From assembly GCA_907163375.1 (NCBI GenBank), contig CAJQUW010009005.1, forward strand, positions 1 to 64,000: a stretch of DNA of 64,000 nt. Reading direction: 5' to 3'. Below the pieces are notes generated by a model. That model saw only the letters and a program-made list of their open reading frames with translations, did not search any database and had not been told where the DNA came from. Positions 1 through 10,013 of this stretch are shown piece by piece. Source of the stretch: Prostheceraeus crozeri. Lineage: Eukaryota; Platyhelminthes; Polycladida; Euryleptidae. The translations under genes and the position numbers were made by a program. Every line of letters starts with the position of its first letter. Within the stretch, counting starts at the first letter, position 1.

Positions 1-820
1 AACAAAATACCAATTTGTGTAAACTTTAATGAGCAAAAAATCGAAAAAATGGAGTCAACCACCTTAAATGTCACAATTTTAACCATTGGAAATACATAGG
101 ATTTTGTTATCCTCTCTATTTCTTAAAAGCAAATGAACTGATCCGGCAGACGCGAAGTTTAGCAGTAGTTTAGATGTGTACAATGCTATGTGAAAGTATT
201 ATGTACTTACCTCGTTCCCTGCACAAGTTCGCGCTAGGATTCTGATAAACTGCGGAAACGATAGATGATGGGCAAGACATCAGCTTCCCGAATCGGGTCC
301 AATTATACGATATTTGATAGGGAATGAGATTTCAGATTCATTAGCTGTGGGGCAATTATCTTCATTTAAACAGCACCCACAGATTTAAAATGTCCTCGTG
401 GAAAAGCAGATGACGAAATTGATACAGTAGATAAATAAATCTGTGCAATTACTTTTAACATTTCTCACACATTCTAGGAGGTGATTGAAGCCTCTGTAGT
501 GATTATTTCTTAAATACAAAATTAAGAGATCATATGGCATCTGATTTAAATCGAGCGGAATCGGAACCGTTATATTTTGCTTGCCATTTGAATTCACATT
601 TACAAAACTGTTTCAGCAATTGTGCTTCAGGAAAACTTTCCATTTACTAAATGCTAGGAATAACGTGATTAAATGAAATGGAACAAAACATTGCTAACGA
701 ATGTTGAGATGGTGGAGATCTAATCAGTCAATATGTGTTCAATAAGTCACGCGGTTACAATCTGCAACGAAGAAAAGGTTATTTAAATACTACGTATGAA
801 CAATTAAACAATAGGTAATG
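1..820. other. No gene recognised
   Basis: AT-rich sequence without coding character; reading frames are short and unsupported. It may include the 3' untranslated part of the adjacent Penelope fragment. Confidence 0.5.
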
Positions 821-1398
821 TTAGTTAAATATCTTTAAGAAATAAGAGCTACCATTATAACCTAATGTTCGGTTAAGCAATGGGTTGCTACTAAAAATTT
901 TTATAGACTCAACAATACTAATCTCAAAGTCCGAGTTTCCACGGTAAATGATTTTAAAGCAATCATTGTAGTTACGAAAACAATGGTTACATTGTTCTAT
1001 GTGTTTTGCAATGACACTATTGCCACTTAAGTGTTCAAGTTTACGTTGATGCAGACGTCTTTTGGTTTTGCCAATATATTGGCAATCAGGATCAACCTGA
1101 CATTGAAAGCAATAGACAAGACGCGATTGCATGTCTGGATCTAATTTACTTTTAAGGGAGAAATATCTTCCAGTTTTGAACGAGGTCATAACAACCTTGC
1201 ATTCCAAGTTAAGTTTACGAAATATTTTTACTAACTTATTACTAAATTTCTGTCATGCATAACCCACGAAGGGGATTTTGATTATTTTATTGAAGTCATT
1301 ATCAATTGTTACGCGTGAAAAATTGTTTAATTTACGACCTATAAATTTGTTAATTATTGATTGAATTAATTGCAATGGATAGCCATTATAAAAGACCT
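821..1398 (-). pseudogene. Penelope-like retroelement, C-terminal part with GIY-YIG endonuclease
   Basis: Seen: a 128-residue open stretch (1207-821) with the Penelope arrangement, a cysteine pair (YCFQC) followed by CQYIGKTKRRLHQRKLEH, the GIY-YIG nuclease core with its arginine/histidine helix. The same frame extends upstream to about 1398 (FYNGYPLQLIQSI, then IPFVGYA), matching the stretch that links reverse transcriptase to nuclease in this class, but it is interrupted by an in-frame TGA right after VGYA. Known: Penelope elements encode a reverse transcriptase fused to a GIY-YIG nuclease. Inferred: a 5'-truncated, inactive copy; all reverse-transcriptase catalytic motifs are missing. The nuclease half itself has no stop. 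Confidence 0.85.
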
Positions 1399-1474
1399 TT
1401 TACAGGTCTTTTACTGAATTTCAATGCTTTATGTCCTCGCAATTGGGCAATTAGTATTAGGCATGCCGCGTGAC

Positions 1475-1905
1475 TTATTGAACACATAAAACATTGCTAA
1501 ACCTGATCTCATCTTTTTGACCTTGGGGAAGGGGAGGTTCAGTCCTATCGATAATTCGCAAATAAACCGTTGACATTGATTCCGAGCAGGTCGCATCCCA
1601 CACGAGCGACTTGCCCTCTGCGAACGGGAAAACTGTCATACCATCCGGCCGCTTGCCGTCACCGCGATCCAGCCCCACTGGCTCGAGGATCGACTTGAAA
1701 CCGGCGACGTCGAGGGCCTGGCGGATGATGTCGTTGATAGCCACGTGGCGCGGGAATCTTCCGGCACTCTTGACACAGGAAAGGGGATGGAGACCAAGTT
1801 CATCTTTCCGGGAACCACAACGGCATGGGTGCGGCTCACAAACAAATCCCCCGATCCTTAGGGCGATGGCGTATGCTATATCGTATGCGATGGTGAGATC
1901 ATGCT
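1475..1905 (-). pseudogene. LINE fragment: zinc finger and restriction-like endonuclease
   Basis: Seen: one continuous frame with HPCRCG, then LGLHPLSC, RHVAINDIIRQAL, EPVGLDRGDGKRPDG and LVWDATCSES. It is a CxCG...H...C...RH finger followed by an RPDG...WD nuclease core. The same order and spacing recur in the larger element at 33650-35764 (HKCKCG, THGLSC, RHSEANDVIR, RPDGITL, LIWDYTC), so both belong to one family with different sequences. Known: R2/R4/Hero-type LINEs place a zinc finger and a PD-(D/E)XK-type endonuclease after the reverse transcriptase. Only this C-terminal part remains, and similarity ends near 1500. It abuts the Penelope fragment in the same orientation. GC content is clearly higher than its surroundings. 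Confidence 0.75.
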
Positions 1906-2347
1906 ATAATTTCGCTACAGTCAGCTTCAAGCCTGTTTATTTAAATTAACATCCACTGCATTCCTGATTTCAACTCAAATCCATCGTTTTCAAATTGAAA
2001 TCTGTTACAATCAAATTGCCACCTGTTTTATCAAAACAGAATCGATAGAACTCTTAATCAAAGTCTGTTACATACTTGATTAAAATTAAGGAATGTCGCA
2101 TTCAAACAAAAGCCTGTTGCAGTTCAATTAAAGCTAGAAACATTCAAATTATAAGAGAGTTGCCAAAAGATTATTGCTACATCTCGCTTACAAGAACACT
2201 AGCAATTGTCGAGGCAATCTCATGCCTGATCGTATCTATACCAGATACATAGATAAGTAGTACTACACTGTAGATAAATGCTGCATGAGTAATGATGCTT
2301 CAGTATTTCAACACAGCTTTCCTAAAAACTGTCGCATTTCTTTGCAG
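1906..2347. other. AT-rich spacer, no gene
   Basis: Contains loosely repeated words of the type ATTCAAATT and AATCTGTTAC from about 1960 to 2160, but no clear unit. It ends at the splice acceptor of the 2348 exon. Confidence 0.4.
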
Positions 2348-2430
2348 GCAACAGATGTGGATAAAACTAGTACGATCACCTACTCATTTACAGCAGGCAA
2401 TAATGGGAATGCGTTCTCGATAGATAACAA
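2348..2430 (+). CDS. Cadherin-repeat exon in the opposite orientation to its partners
   Basis: Seen: acceptor TTTCTTTGCAG, 83 nt of open frame, donor GTAAGT. In phase 0 it reads ATDVDKTSTITYSF and then NGNAFSID, the classic cadherin ATDxDxxx...Y.F......F.I core (calcium-binding DxD after the A-strand). It ends in phase 2. The minus-strand exon 3976-3847 ends in phase 0 with ENTPINTKIITVK, the sequence normally just before ATDxD. So this exon fits as its continuation in sequence and phase but lies on the other strand. Inferred: inverted segment, misassembly, or an exon of a second cadherin gene facing the first. No ORF-length cue marks it because it is only 27 codons. Confidence 0.75.
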
Positions 2431-3364
2431 GTAAGTGTCCGATGATGTCTAACCTTGGAATTAATGGGCCAATCCGTTACCTGTCAAGAAATTGTAGTCC
2501 TATTTAGAATGATTGGTTATTACATTCTGTTGAATTACAACACATTGCATCTCATTTAAATTAAGAAAAATGTCAATCATTTAATGCTATTTGAAGAGCA
2601 CAACAGTACAATACAGGTTGATTGCAACCTGTTATTTTAAAGACGGAAATCAAGTTTTAATTCAAATGAAAATTACTCAATCTCCCATTTTTCCTGAAAT
2701 GCATTTCTGAATGGCAATGAAATTGGACTGAGGGTGCTGTATTTTCCTGTTGCTCAATAGCGCCCTCATGTAGTTTCACGGCGCCCTCATGAAGCTCTAA
2801 GACGCTCCTTAAATTGAGATTTGGCAAACAATGATGCCTCACTTAATTTTCCTTCGGTAAAACTTGGAGAACAATCACATACCTGATAATATTACGTTTA
2901 ATAATGCAGATCATTTATCCGTTTGTTGTAAAATGAATCAAATTACTGCAATTTTAGAGTACCAAAAGATTCATTTTGTGACGAAATATTTATTGATTGG
3001 TTATAGCGGCTGTGACAATTGTGCATTGTGTTCCTGCCGATTGGTTTCACTTACACAGTCGGTGTGCAGCTCAGCAGCAGAGCAACTTGTCTAGATGCGA
3101 GTAGTCAGGATGGTAGAGGGCTCTAGTCCCGTAAAACGCACGATTTAGCATGGCAATTAAAACGAAATTAATGTGAATTGTTCTTTTAGCGAGCCGCACA
3201 ATTTTAGCTACAATGTCTTATGTAGGTGTCCTGGTTATCTTATCGTACTAATTGAAGATTGACGCTGCAAACTGGAACTTGAACAACTTCACGTTGTGCA
3301 TATATTATAAATGCACTCAAAATGTTTTGCTCAGGATTGTGAATTTTTATGTCTTCATGCCAAG
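2431..3364. other. No gene recognised
   Basis: Region between the plus-strand and minus-strand cadherin exons, where one breakpoint of any inversion must lie. A weak tRNA-like stretch near 3050-3125 is discussed under rejected items. Confidence 0.4.
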
Positions 3365-3524
3365 ATAATTGATGGATTTTACCAAATAATTGTCGCAAAG
3401 GCCTGTCGCAGACTCGCAATACATTGAATATGTTAGTGCCTCATGTGGAGGGCATATTCGAACCCTCTACTTTCTGCACTTCCACAACGAGTTAGGTCCT
3501 TAACCAACTGAGTTGTCTCACCAA
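3365..3524 (-). repeat. Probable tRNA-derived SINE
   Basis: Read on the minus strand from 3524: GACAACTCAGTTGGTTA resembles a pol III A box and, about 35 nt on, AGGGTTCGAAT matches a B box (GGTTCGANTCC). The flanking stems do not pair as in a functional tRNA, and unrelated sequence follows to about 3365. This is the usual layout of a tRNA-derived SINE. It lies in the cadherin locus, just upstream (in + coordinates) of exon 3847-3976. Confidence 0.45.
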
Positions 3525-3846
3525 TTTTGTCTACTGAATGTCTACTTTTTAATTACTTTTGCGTGAACTACATTAATGCATTTTTACCATCTTTATTTGT
3601 TTAATCTTGTGACACCCTATCAGTAAGAATCCTAATATTCCTTCTACATTTAGAATTCTGACGTAGTCGTCAGGTGCTGTAAAAGATGACTCAAAGTTGA
3701 AAAATGCAATGTAAAAATAACACTAGAGGTCATTAGAGACTCAGCAGGCATTCCTGCTATTTCTTGACATAATGAAATATTTCAAGCAAGATGCATGCGC
3801 AATAGAAAATATATCATTCGTGTATTTTGATTATGTTTGTACGTAC

Positions 3847-3976
3847 CTTGACAGTGATGATTTTCGTATTGATTGGTGTGTTTTCCATCACAGCTGTCGA
3901 ATAACTCGATTGTGAGAAGACGGGAGGATTTGTGTTTGAATCTAATACATTAACGGTGACAACGACAAACGATGAT
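3847..3976 (-). CDS. Cadherin-repeat exon
   Basis: Seen on the minus strand: acceptor CACTTTCAG, 130 nt, donor GTACGT. In the frame that takes two bases from the previous exon it reads SSFVVVTVNVLDSNTNPPVF and then YSTAVMENTPINTKIITVK. VVVTVNVLD.N.NPPVF is the end of one cadherin repeat (the xDxNDNxPxF linker, here D-S-N-T-N-P-P-V-F), and the Y...V.EN.....I segment opens the next. Starts in phase 2 and ends in phase 0. The preceding exon (7976-7620) ends in phase 2 in its second frame with YYLAVVAADESNRS, giving an uninterrupted junction. Membrane adhesion protein, extracellular portion; which cadherin subfamily cannot be told. Confidence 0.88.
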
Positions 3977-5893
3977 CTGAAAGTGAATGGAAAACGATCA
4001 ATTGCATATCAGGCAAAGATATCGGCATTGACTTAACCAATGCATGTTTCACTAAAAATGACACGAATTGCGTATTTTCGTTGCAGTATCTTAGATAATA
4101 GGTGATAGCGTTGGAGAGCAATCAATTTGTGAGGACAGATGAGCAGTGCTTCTACTAAGGGCACCTGTTGTGAGGGTGATGTATTAACCAAATTGTCGCC
4201 AACTTTCTTCCGATTTTCGGCATAAGTTTGTGATCATGGCAGAGCAGTGTCAAAAATGCAACATTGTTCATTGCAAATTTGAAGAATCCTTTCATATTAA
4301 AGAATGGATCATCATATTTGTTCTATTACAACCCGGGCCTCAAATGGAATTAAAATAGAAGTCAAAATTAGGGATGTAGGCAAATCGCATCTGCTCGCAC
4401 CGGTGTACTGGTTATGATGAGAGCACCGACAATTTTGAAAAGTTACACTGAAGCAGCAACTATTCAGGTATAGGCGCTCTAGAGCGTCAATTAAAACTTC
4501 ATAATCTTGAAGGTAGGGTCTCTCTCTTTCACTATTAATGTTCATATTTTCCAGAATTAATGCAAATTTCATGGAGCACTAGGAAAATGCCAATAGTGCC
4601 AAAGAATTTGAAACAGATTTACATAGACCTTTGATATTATTTTGCCAATACCCGCGAGTGACTCTTATCATGCTTAACCCATACGGGTCTATGATAGCTC
4701 TAATGGAACTCTAGTAGATGGTAATTAGATGGAAATAGAAATTATATAGCCTAGATATGTAGCAAAAAATGGTAAAACAAACTACGATGACTAAATAATC
4801 ATGTCACTAGTGGACGAAGTATCGGGTTTTTAATTGATTCTTTTAATATCAAAGGTCAATATGGCAAAGGAAGTGTGCATTTTTGATTATTTTTTCAAAT
4901 TGCTTGAACACATCAGGAAATGCAGAAATAAGATTTGGAGCAGTGTCACTGCTAGTGCAACAAGGTCAACATCTCGTCTTTACTCGGCTTTCAAGCAGTC
5001 CCTCTGTTATGTGATAAAGCTACCCGATCAAAAAATCTTTCGGATGGATCGCTGGCCGCTGGAATTCTAAGACAGTTTGCATCTTAGCAGGAGGAGCAAC
5101 AGCAGGGTACGAAGTATTGATTATCAGATTCAGAAGTTCGGAGGCCGTGGGCATTGAGTATTCGTCACCTTTAATAATTTATCATGAGCTTGATTGAAAT
5201 GCCTAATTTTCGTCACTATTTTGTTTTATTCTCAACATCAGCAAATTGCATCAGTAATTTTATGATATAGCCGTGATTTTCAAAAGGTTTCATTTTCATG
5301 TCATAGAAATTTAAAGTTTGAATTGAAGTGGTAAACATAATTGAATATTGTTCTCCTAATTGGATTAACTGCATCGTATGTTCAATATTCTCTGCAATTC
5401 GCTGTAACTAAAAGATGAAATGAATTTATTACAATTGAAACTATGCAGTAAAGTAACATTTGATCAAAATTAGCACATTTCGTTGCACCGGCCCGGAAAC
5501 CGATGCACCGCGCATAGCCTTGGTCAAAATTAAATATAACACGGGGTAACCTGCTGTACAGCATAGTCTGGAGACCCTGATCCGATTCAACTATTAATAT
5601 CTGGGTTATCATGTTGTCATTCATCAGGTCGGCGTCAGCCTGTAGTATGGACTCCCATATAATAGAGGGTGCGCGCGCGTGTCATGTCCAGTTGCCAAAG
5701 GCAGATAACAAAAGCGTCCGTAAGAGTAGTGGACTGTTTTCAACATTAGTCAAACATTTCAAGACAAGAATTCGCTGTTCGAGCTTCTGAATGATCGCGT
5801 GCTATGTCGGATAAGTCATTCAGTCGACATTGGAGAAGTGTAGGAGTTATTCACTAGTATCTGAATGATGTAGACCTAGTTCACAATTCAAAG
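3977..5893. other. Intronic/intergenic DNA, no exon recognised
   Basis: Lies between two cadherin exons. Reading frames here (for example 4312-4572 and 5382-5624, minus) show no domain, splice context or coding bias that I can defend. Confidence 0.45.
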
Positions 5894-6250
5894 CCTCTGA
5901 CTTTCACGATATCGAAGCGATATTTCCATGCTCCTTTCTCCTGGCACGACCATGAAAAATAGCTTGTCGGCTGGGAATCGAACTCATTCCTCGCACTGCT
6001 AATGCGGCGTAAAGATCACCAAGACCATCAAAGCACACTCTCTATGATCGTGTCAGGAGCAAGCAAAGCTTTCCGCAGGCATTATGACGTCATGTTCCTG
6101 GTTTGTTTTTATAACAATAGCAACTGATTCCAGGCGACCTCAAGGAATCGATTTTACAACTCAATGCCTCTGGCGTTCACGAGGTCGAAACGACATTTCC
6201 TGGCACCACCATGAAAAACGGCTTGCCGGTTGGGAATTCACATGTTCCAA
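5894..6250 (-). repeat. Two diverged copies of a short interspersed repeat
   Basis: About 95 bp at 5894-5998 (CCTCTGACTTTCACGATATC through CATGAAAAATAGCTTGTCGG) recurs at about 6167-6240 with substitutions and an internal gap (CCTCTGGCGTTCACGAGGTC ... CATGAAAAACGGCTTGCCGG). On the minus strand the first copy ends in GAGTTCGATTCC, a B-box-like word, so a tRNA-derived SINE is possible. The second copy has lost that word. Confidence 0.5.
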
Positions 6251-7619
6251 TATTGCTCTATAACCACTAATAACAAGGCTCTAATTCTTTAATTCTTATT
6301 CTTGAATTCTTAATTTCTTAATTCTTTATTGGATTTATTTTCCACTATAGAGATAAATAAATTGCTTTGTCTGTGTTGATTGGTCTAGAGATGACATTTT
6401 TTAATACTGATGGTCACGCCAAGAACTAGTCCCGATGCGGCAAGAAGATCAATTTACCATTGAACGTAATGCAAATTGAAGTCTAAATTCTGACGAACTA
6501 GGTCATTGACACCTCATTGAACGTTCACAGTCAGTAAGTTTAAATCGTGTGGAGTCGAACCATGTGAATAATATTTCCATTTGACGAATTTATCACGGAG
6601 GAACATTGAGTCAAAGATATGTACTGTTCATTTGGCAGATGCTCAGACTTCAATGTGAAAACAGTAAATCGTGTGGTCCCTAATACGACTTTCCTCACGC
6701 AGTGCGCGCGCTGGCCAATCACGCAAGCTAAAGGGAGACATATCTCTCCACCTCTCTCTCTCTCTCTGTCATTGCATACAGTGGCTGAGATAGAATCACG
6801 TCACCTCTATAGTAACCGCGACAGCTGAATCCATCTGTGGTTTCTACGTACTTATGATGACCAATTCAAATTTCATCACATTTGGTCCATGGAAGCATAG
6901 TAGACAGACTTAAAATTTGAAAGTATCTTTTTGGAAATCCAGATTTTTGTCAAATTCTTATAAAGTGAAAGATCTTGATCTATTCAAATCACTTATAGAC
7001 CATTCACTGACATAGTACATATGAAGTTATGATCAACATGTTCATTCATCCACAAATGTATCTGTGTAATTATTATATGAATAATAGCAGTGGCTCTAAA
7101 ACAATACTCACAATGGATTTGTAAGTAATGCTGTCATAGTCATGCTAATTGATCCCAAGTCAAAAAATGGACATGTTACAATACGTTTGACGCATCTCAT
7201 TATTTAGCAGCTACAAAATCTTTTGTGCTCTATGTAAAACTGGTATATTAGCTGACTATTAATGGATTTCATCTACCGGCATTTTCAAAAATCTCTTTTC
7301 GAATTGTATTCAGCACAGCTTAGCTATCCCAATCCTATCAAACATACTACCAACATTATCCAATTTTTTCATGCGTTAATCAAAGCGCATAGTTTATCAA
7401 ATCCACCTGTTATCAATATCCAGCAAATATTTCAAAAATCAATCATTTGAAAAAATGGAATTCAAATTTTAAACTGCTATTAATAGAGCAACAAGATGAG
7501 CGAGTTTGCAAAAACAGATGCCCCATTGGGGTGAGCATGCGCCAATTATATTGGGGACGATTGAATCATAGGAACAAAATCACGCCAGTAAAATGTGGCT
7601 AGGACAAATACGTACATAC
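6251..7619. other. Intronic DNA with short low-complexity runs
   Basis: Contains ATTCTT-rich sequence at 6275-6325 and a (CT)n run near 6752-6770. No exon or element recognised. Confidence 0.4.
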
Positions 7620-7976
7620 CTTGATCTGTTGCTTTCGTCAGCAGCTACAACCGCCAGGTAGTATGTCGAGACAAATTGTATGTGATAAATTCTGCTTCAC
7701 CGTTATATCGCCAGTGGTGACATTGACTTCGAACTTGGATTTTCCATCGGACGTTGCGGATGCCAGAGAGAACAGAACCATTCCATTGGGACCAGCGTCT
7801 TGATCTTTAGCGCTCACAGTTCCAACCAATGAACCCAAGTCCACCGTCTCGTTGATAGTGAAGGAGTATGGGACATTGAGGAAGGTAGGATTATTGTCAT
7901 TGATATCTGACAGAGTAACTACGATGGTTACATTGTTGGTGGACAATTTTCCAGAAGCTTTGTCTTTTGCATACGC
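7620..7976 (-). CDS. Cadherin-repeat exon with one frameshift
   Basis: Seen on the minus strand: acceptor TTATCTCCAG, 357 nt, donor GTATGT. It opens in phase 0 with AYAKDKASGKL, then TIVVTLSDINDNNPTFLNVP, the canonical DINDNxPxF calcium linker, then INETVDLGSLVGTVSAKDQD, FEVNVTTGDITVKQNLSH. About 7695-7665 the expected YYLAVVAADESNRS continues in the +1 frame while the original frame reaches TGA. The exon is one nucleotide longer than the phase pattern predicts: 356 nt would end in phase 2 and join the 3976 exon perfectly. Thus a single-base insertion, as a true disabling mutation or a sequencing error. The deduced repeats otherwise look intact and conserved. Confidence 0.9.
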
Positions 7977-8456
7977 CTGGAGATAAAAAAACAATGAAAC
8001 CATTATGTTGACAAAAATATAGGAAAATGAGTCTATCATATCAGTTTGTCAAAACGATTTGTAGACAAAATCGACATTAGGTACTTCGAGCGCCTTGCGA
8101 CAACAACATGCACAGTTTAATTACTCGCATAAGAAAGTTTGTCAGAGATTTTTTTGAAAATCTATTTAAGTGGCTGTAAGCAAAATTCAACACGTCTGCA
8201 TGAAGTAGTTATAGTTTGAGTTTATAGTTATGCTATAAATAGACTATTTAATGAACGAAGTGCCTAACATGCTCAAGTCTAAGAGCAGCTATTTAAAATC
8301 ATGATTTTTAAGAAAAGAAAAAAAGCAGCATGCGACTATATTTTCAGGTGATTGAAATGTTAGTTAGTACACTATTTTATTGACCACACTACATGTAAAT
8401 AGGATCAACTATTGATCTTGTATTTGAGGCAGGAATGGACATGAAATGATACTTAC
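7977..8456. other. Intron between cadherin exons
   Basis: Bounded by donor GTAAGT at 8456 and acceptor CAG at 7979-7977 (minus strand). AT-rich, with no recognisable element. Confidence 0.7.
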
Positions 8457-8591
8457 AATGACCGTAACACTTGAAATAGTTTCTCGATCCAACGTTGAGG
8501 GGTTATTGACTACAATTGTACCAGTAACAGAATCAATGATAAAGGCAGATGATGAATCCTCCAAGAAATACTCAATTTCGGCATTTGCACC
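8457..8591 (-). CDS. Cadherin-repeat exon
   Basis: Seen on the minus strand: acceptor GTGTTTCAG, 135 nt (45 codons, phase 0 at both ends), donor GTAAGT. It reads GANAEIEYFLEDSSSAF, IIDSVTGTIVV, LDRETISSVTVI. This is the middle of a cadherin repeat (N.EI.Y......F.ID..TG.I.....LDRE), and the next exon supplies AYAKDK...DINDN to complete it. It must be preceded by an exon ending about ...DxD. I could not find that exon; a LINE fragment sits just upstream (8834-9902). Confidence 0.9.
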
Positions 8592-8833
8592 CTGAAACAC
8601 AAAACGGACGAATCAAAGTGATTTACGAGGCAATGAAAATCTAGAAGTTATAGAACGTCGTATACGACATTAGAAAAGATTGAAGATCTAAAAGTAAGGC
8701 GGTTGAAAGAATCAGATGATTTATCACGAATGCAGATGTGATTTCAGCTGCTTCACAGTGGTGAAATCGATTTCAGTTTCGGGCGCTCTGTTATATTCAT
8801 AATCGATAAACATCAATTTCGAAACCACGCCAG

Positions 8834-9990
8834 TTGACTCTGCATCCTACATATCCTCTTGTACTGAATCTTTGGCAACCGTCGTTTAACCACTGCTATA
8901 ATGTGGAAGCTTTTGGTGTTGCCATTCTATCTCTTGACTTCACTCGTGCATTTGACACTGTATCTCACAGAATCTTAATCGAAAAGTTACTGGCCAAGAA
9001 CTTTCCACTTCAGTTCTCAGACTGCGTTAATTCATATCTGACTGGTCGTTTTCAATCCGTACGTTTGAATAATTGTACAAGTGATCCTATCCGTGTGCAA
9101 AGTGGAGTGCCCCAAGGTTCCTTAATTGGTCCTCTTCTCTTCAACTTCTACACAGCAGACCTTATCAACGCAAATTTAATTGATTATATTAAATACGCTG
9201 ATGATACTATGGTTATTCGGTCTATTGATCGCAACTTCTTGGAAAGTACACGACAGCTTCTCAATACTCTGGAAAACATTGTTATATCAAGTGAGGAAAT
9301 CAATTTGTATTTGAATGTCAAGAAGTCAAAGCTGATGATAATATCAAAGAAAAACTGCTTAATCAACCTCGACTTAGACTTGCTACCACAAGTGCAAATA
9401 GTTGATAGCCTGAAACTACTTGGTGTTACGTTCTCCTCGAACTTAAAGTGGGATCAGCACATAAATATAACTTTGAAGAAGTGCAACTCTCGCCTATACG
9501 CTCTTCGAGTCCTTAGACCAATTGTTTTACTAAAAACTTTAGAGAATACCTGTAAAAGCATCATTTTACCACTGCTAGACTACACATCTTCAGATTTTGT
9601 ATGCTTGCCTTTTCATCTACAGGGACCGTCTTCGACATTTTTATAAACGATGTCATCGTATTATTCACGAACGAGAGTGCAACTGTGATGTATTTGAGGA
9701 CATCGACAACCGTCGCATAAGGCTTGCCTGCAAACTTTACAAATCTGCTGAAAGCATGACAGGCCATCCTCTCCACGAGCTCATCCCCCGTCGTTACGAA
9801 AGAAGCGGTCAGTACTATGTTGAAATATCAAAAACTTCCCGAAGGCAGCGCCAGTTTCAGTTGTTTGTCTCGATGTATCTCAACAGTATTCACCTTGAAT
9901 GATTTTCTATTGAATTACTTTAGTCACTTTTATAATCTGAAACGTAAAATCGTGTATTTAATTTGATTGCCATTCCAAGTATAAAACACT
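8834..9990 (+). pseudogene. Truncated CR1/L2-like LINE reverse transcriptase
   Basis: Seen: 8834-9646 holds the reverse transcriptase palm: SLDFTRAFDTVSHRILIEKL (motif A), SGVPQGSLIGPLLF (motif B) and YIKYADDTMVI (motif C, YADD), then KLLGVTFSSNLKW. The C-terminal part (RDRLRHFYKRCHRIIHE to LHELIPRRYERSGQYYVE) continues in another frame to 9902, so one frameshift lies near 9625. The endonuclease and first part of the polymerase are missing (5' truncation, normal for LINEs). A CT-rich run at 9991-10013 may mark the 3' end. Related to, but clearly a different family from, the longer element at 57.1-60.8 kb. It sits in an intron of the minus-strand cadherin gene, in the opposite direction. Confidence 0.88.
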
Positions 9991-10013
9991 TTCTCTCTCT
10001 CTCTTCTCTCTCT

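Noticed and set aside
3050..3125. Possible tRNA gene or SINE on the plus strand (GCAGCTCAGCAGCAGAGC with GGCTCTAGTCCC).
   Set aside because: A-box-like word is present, but the B box is poor and the arms do not fold into a cloverleaf.
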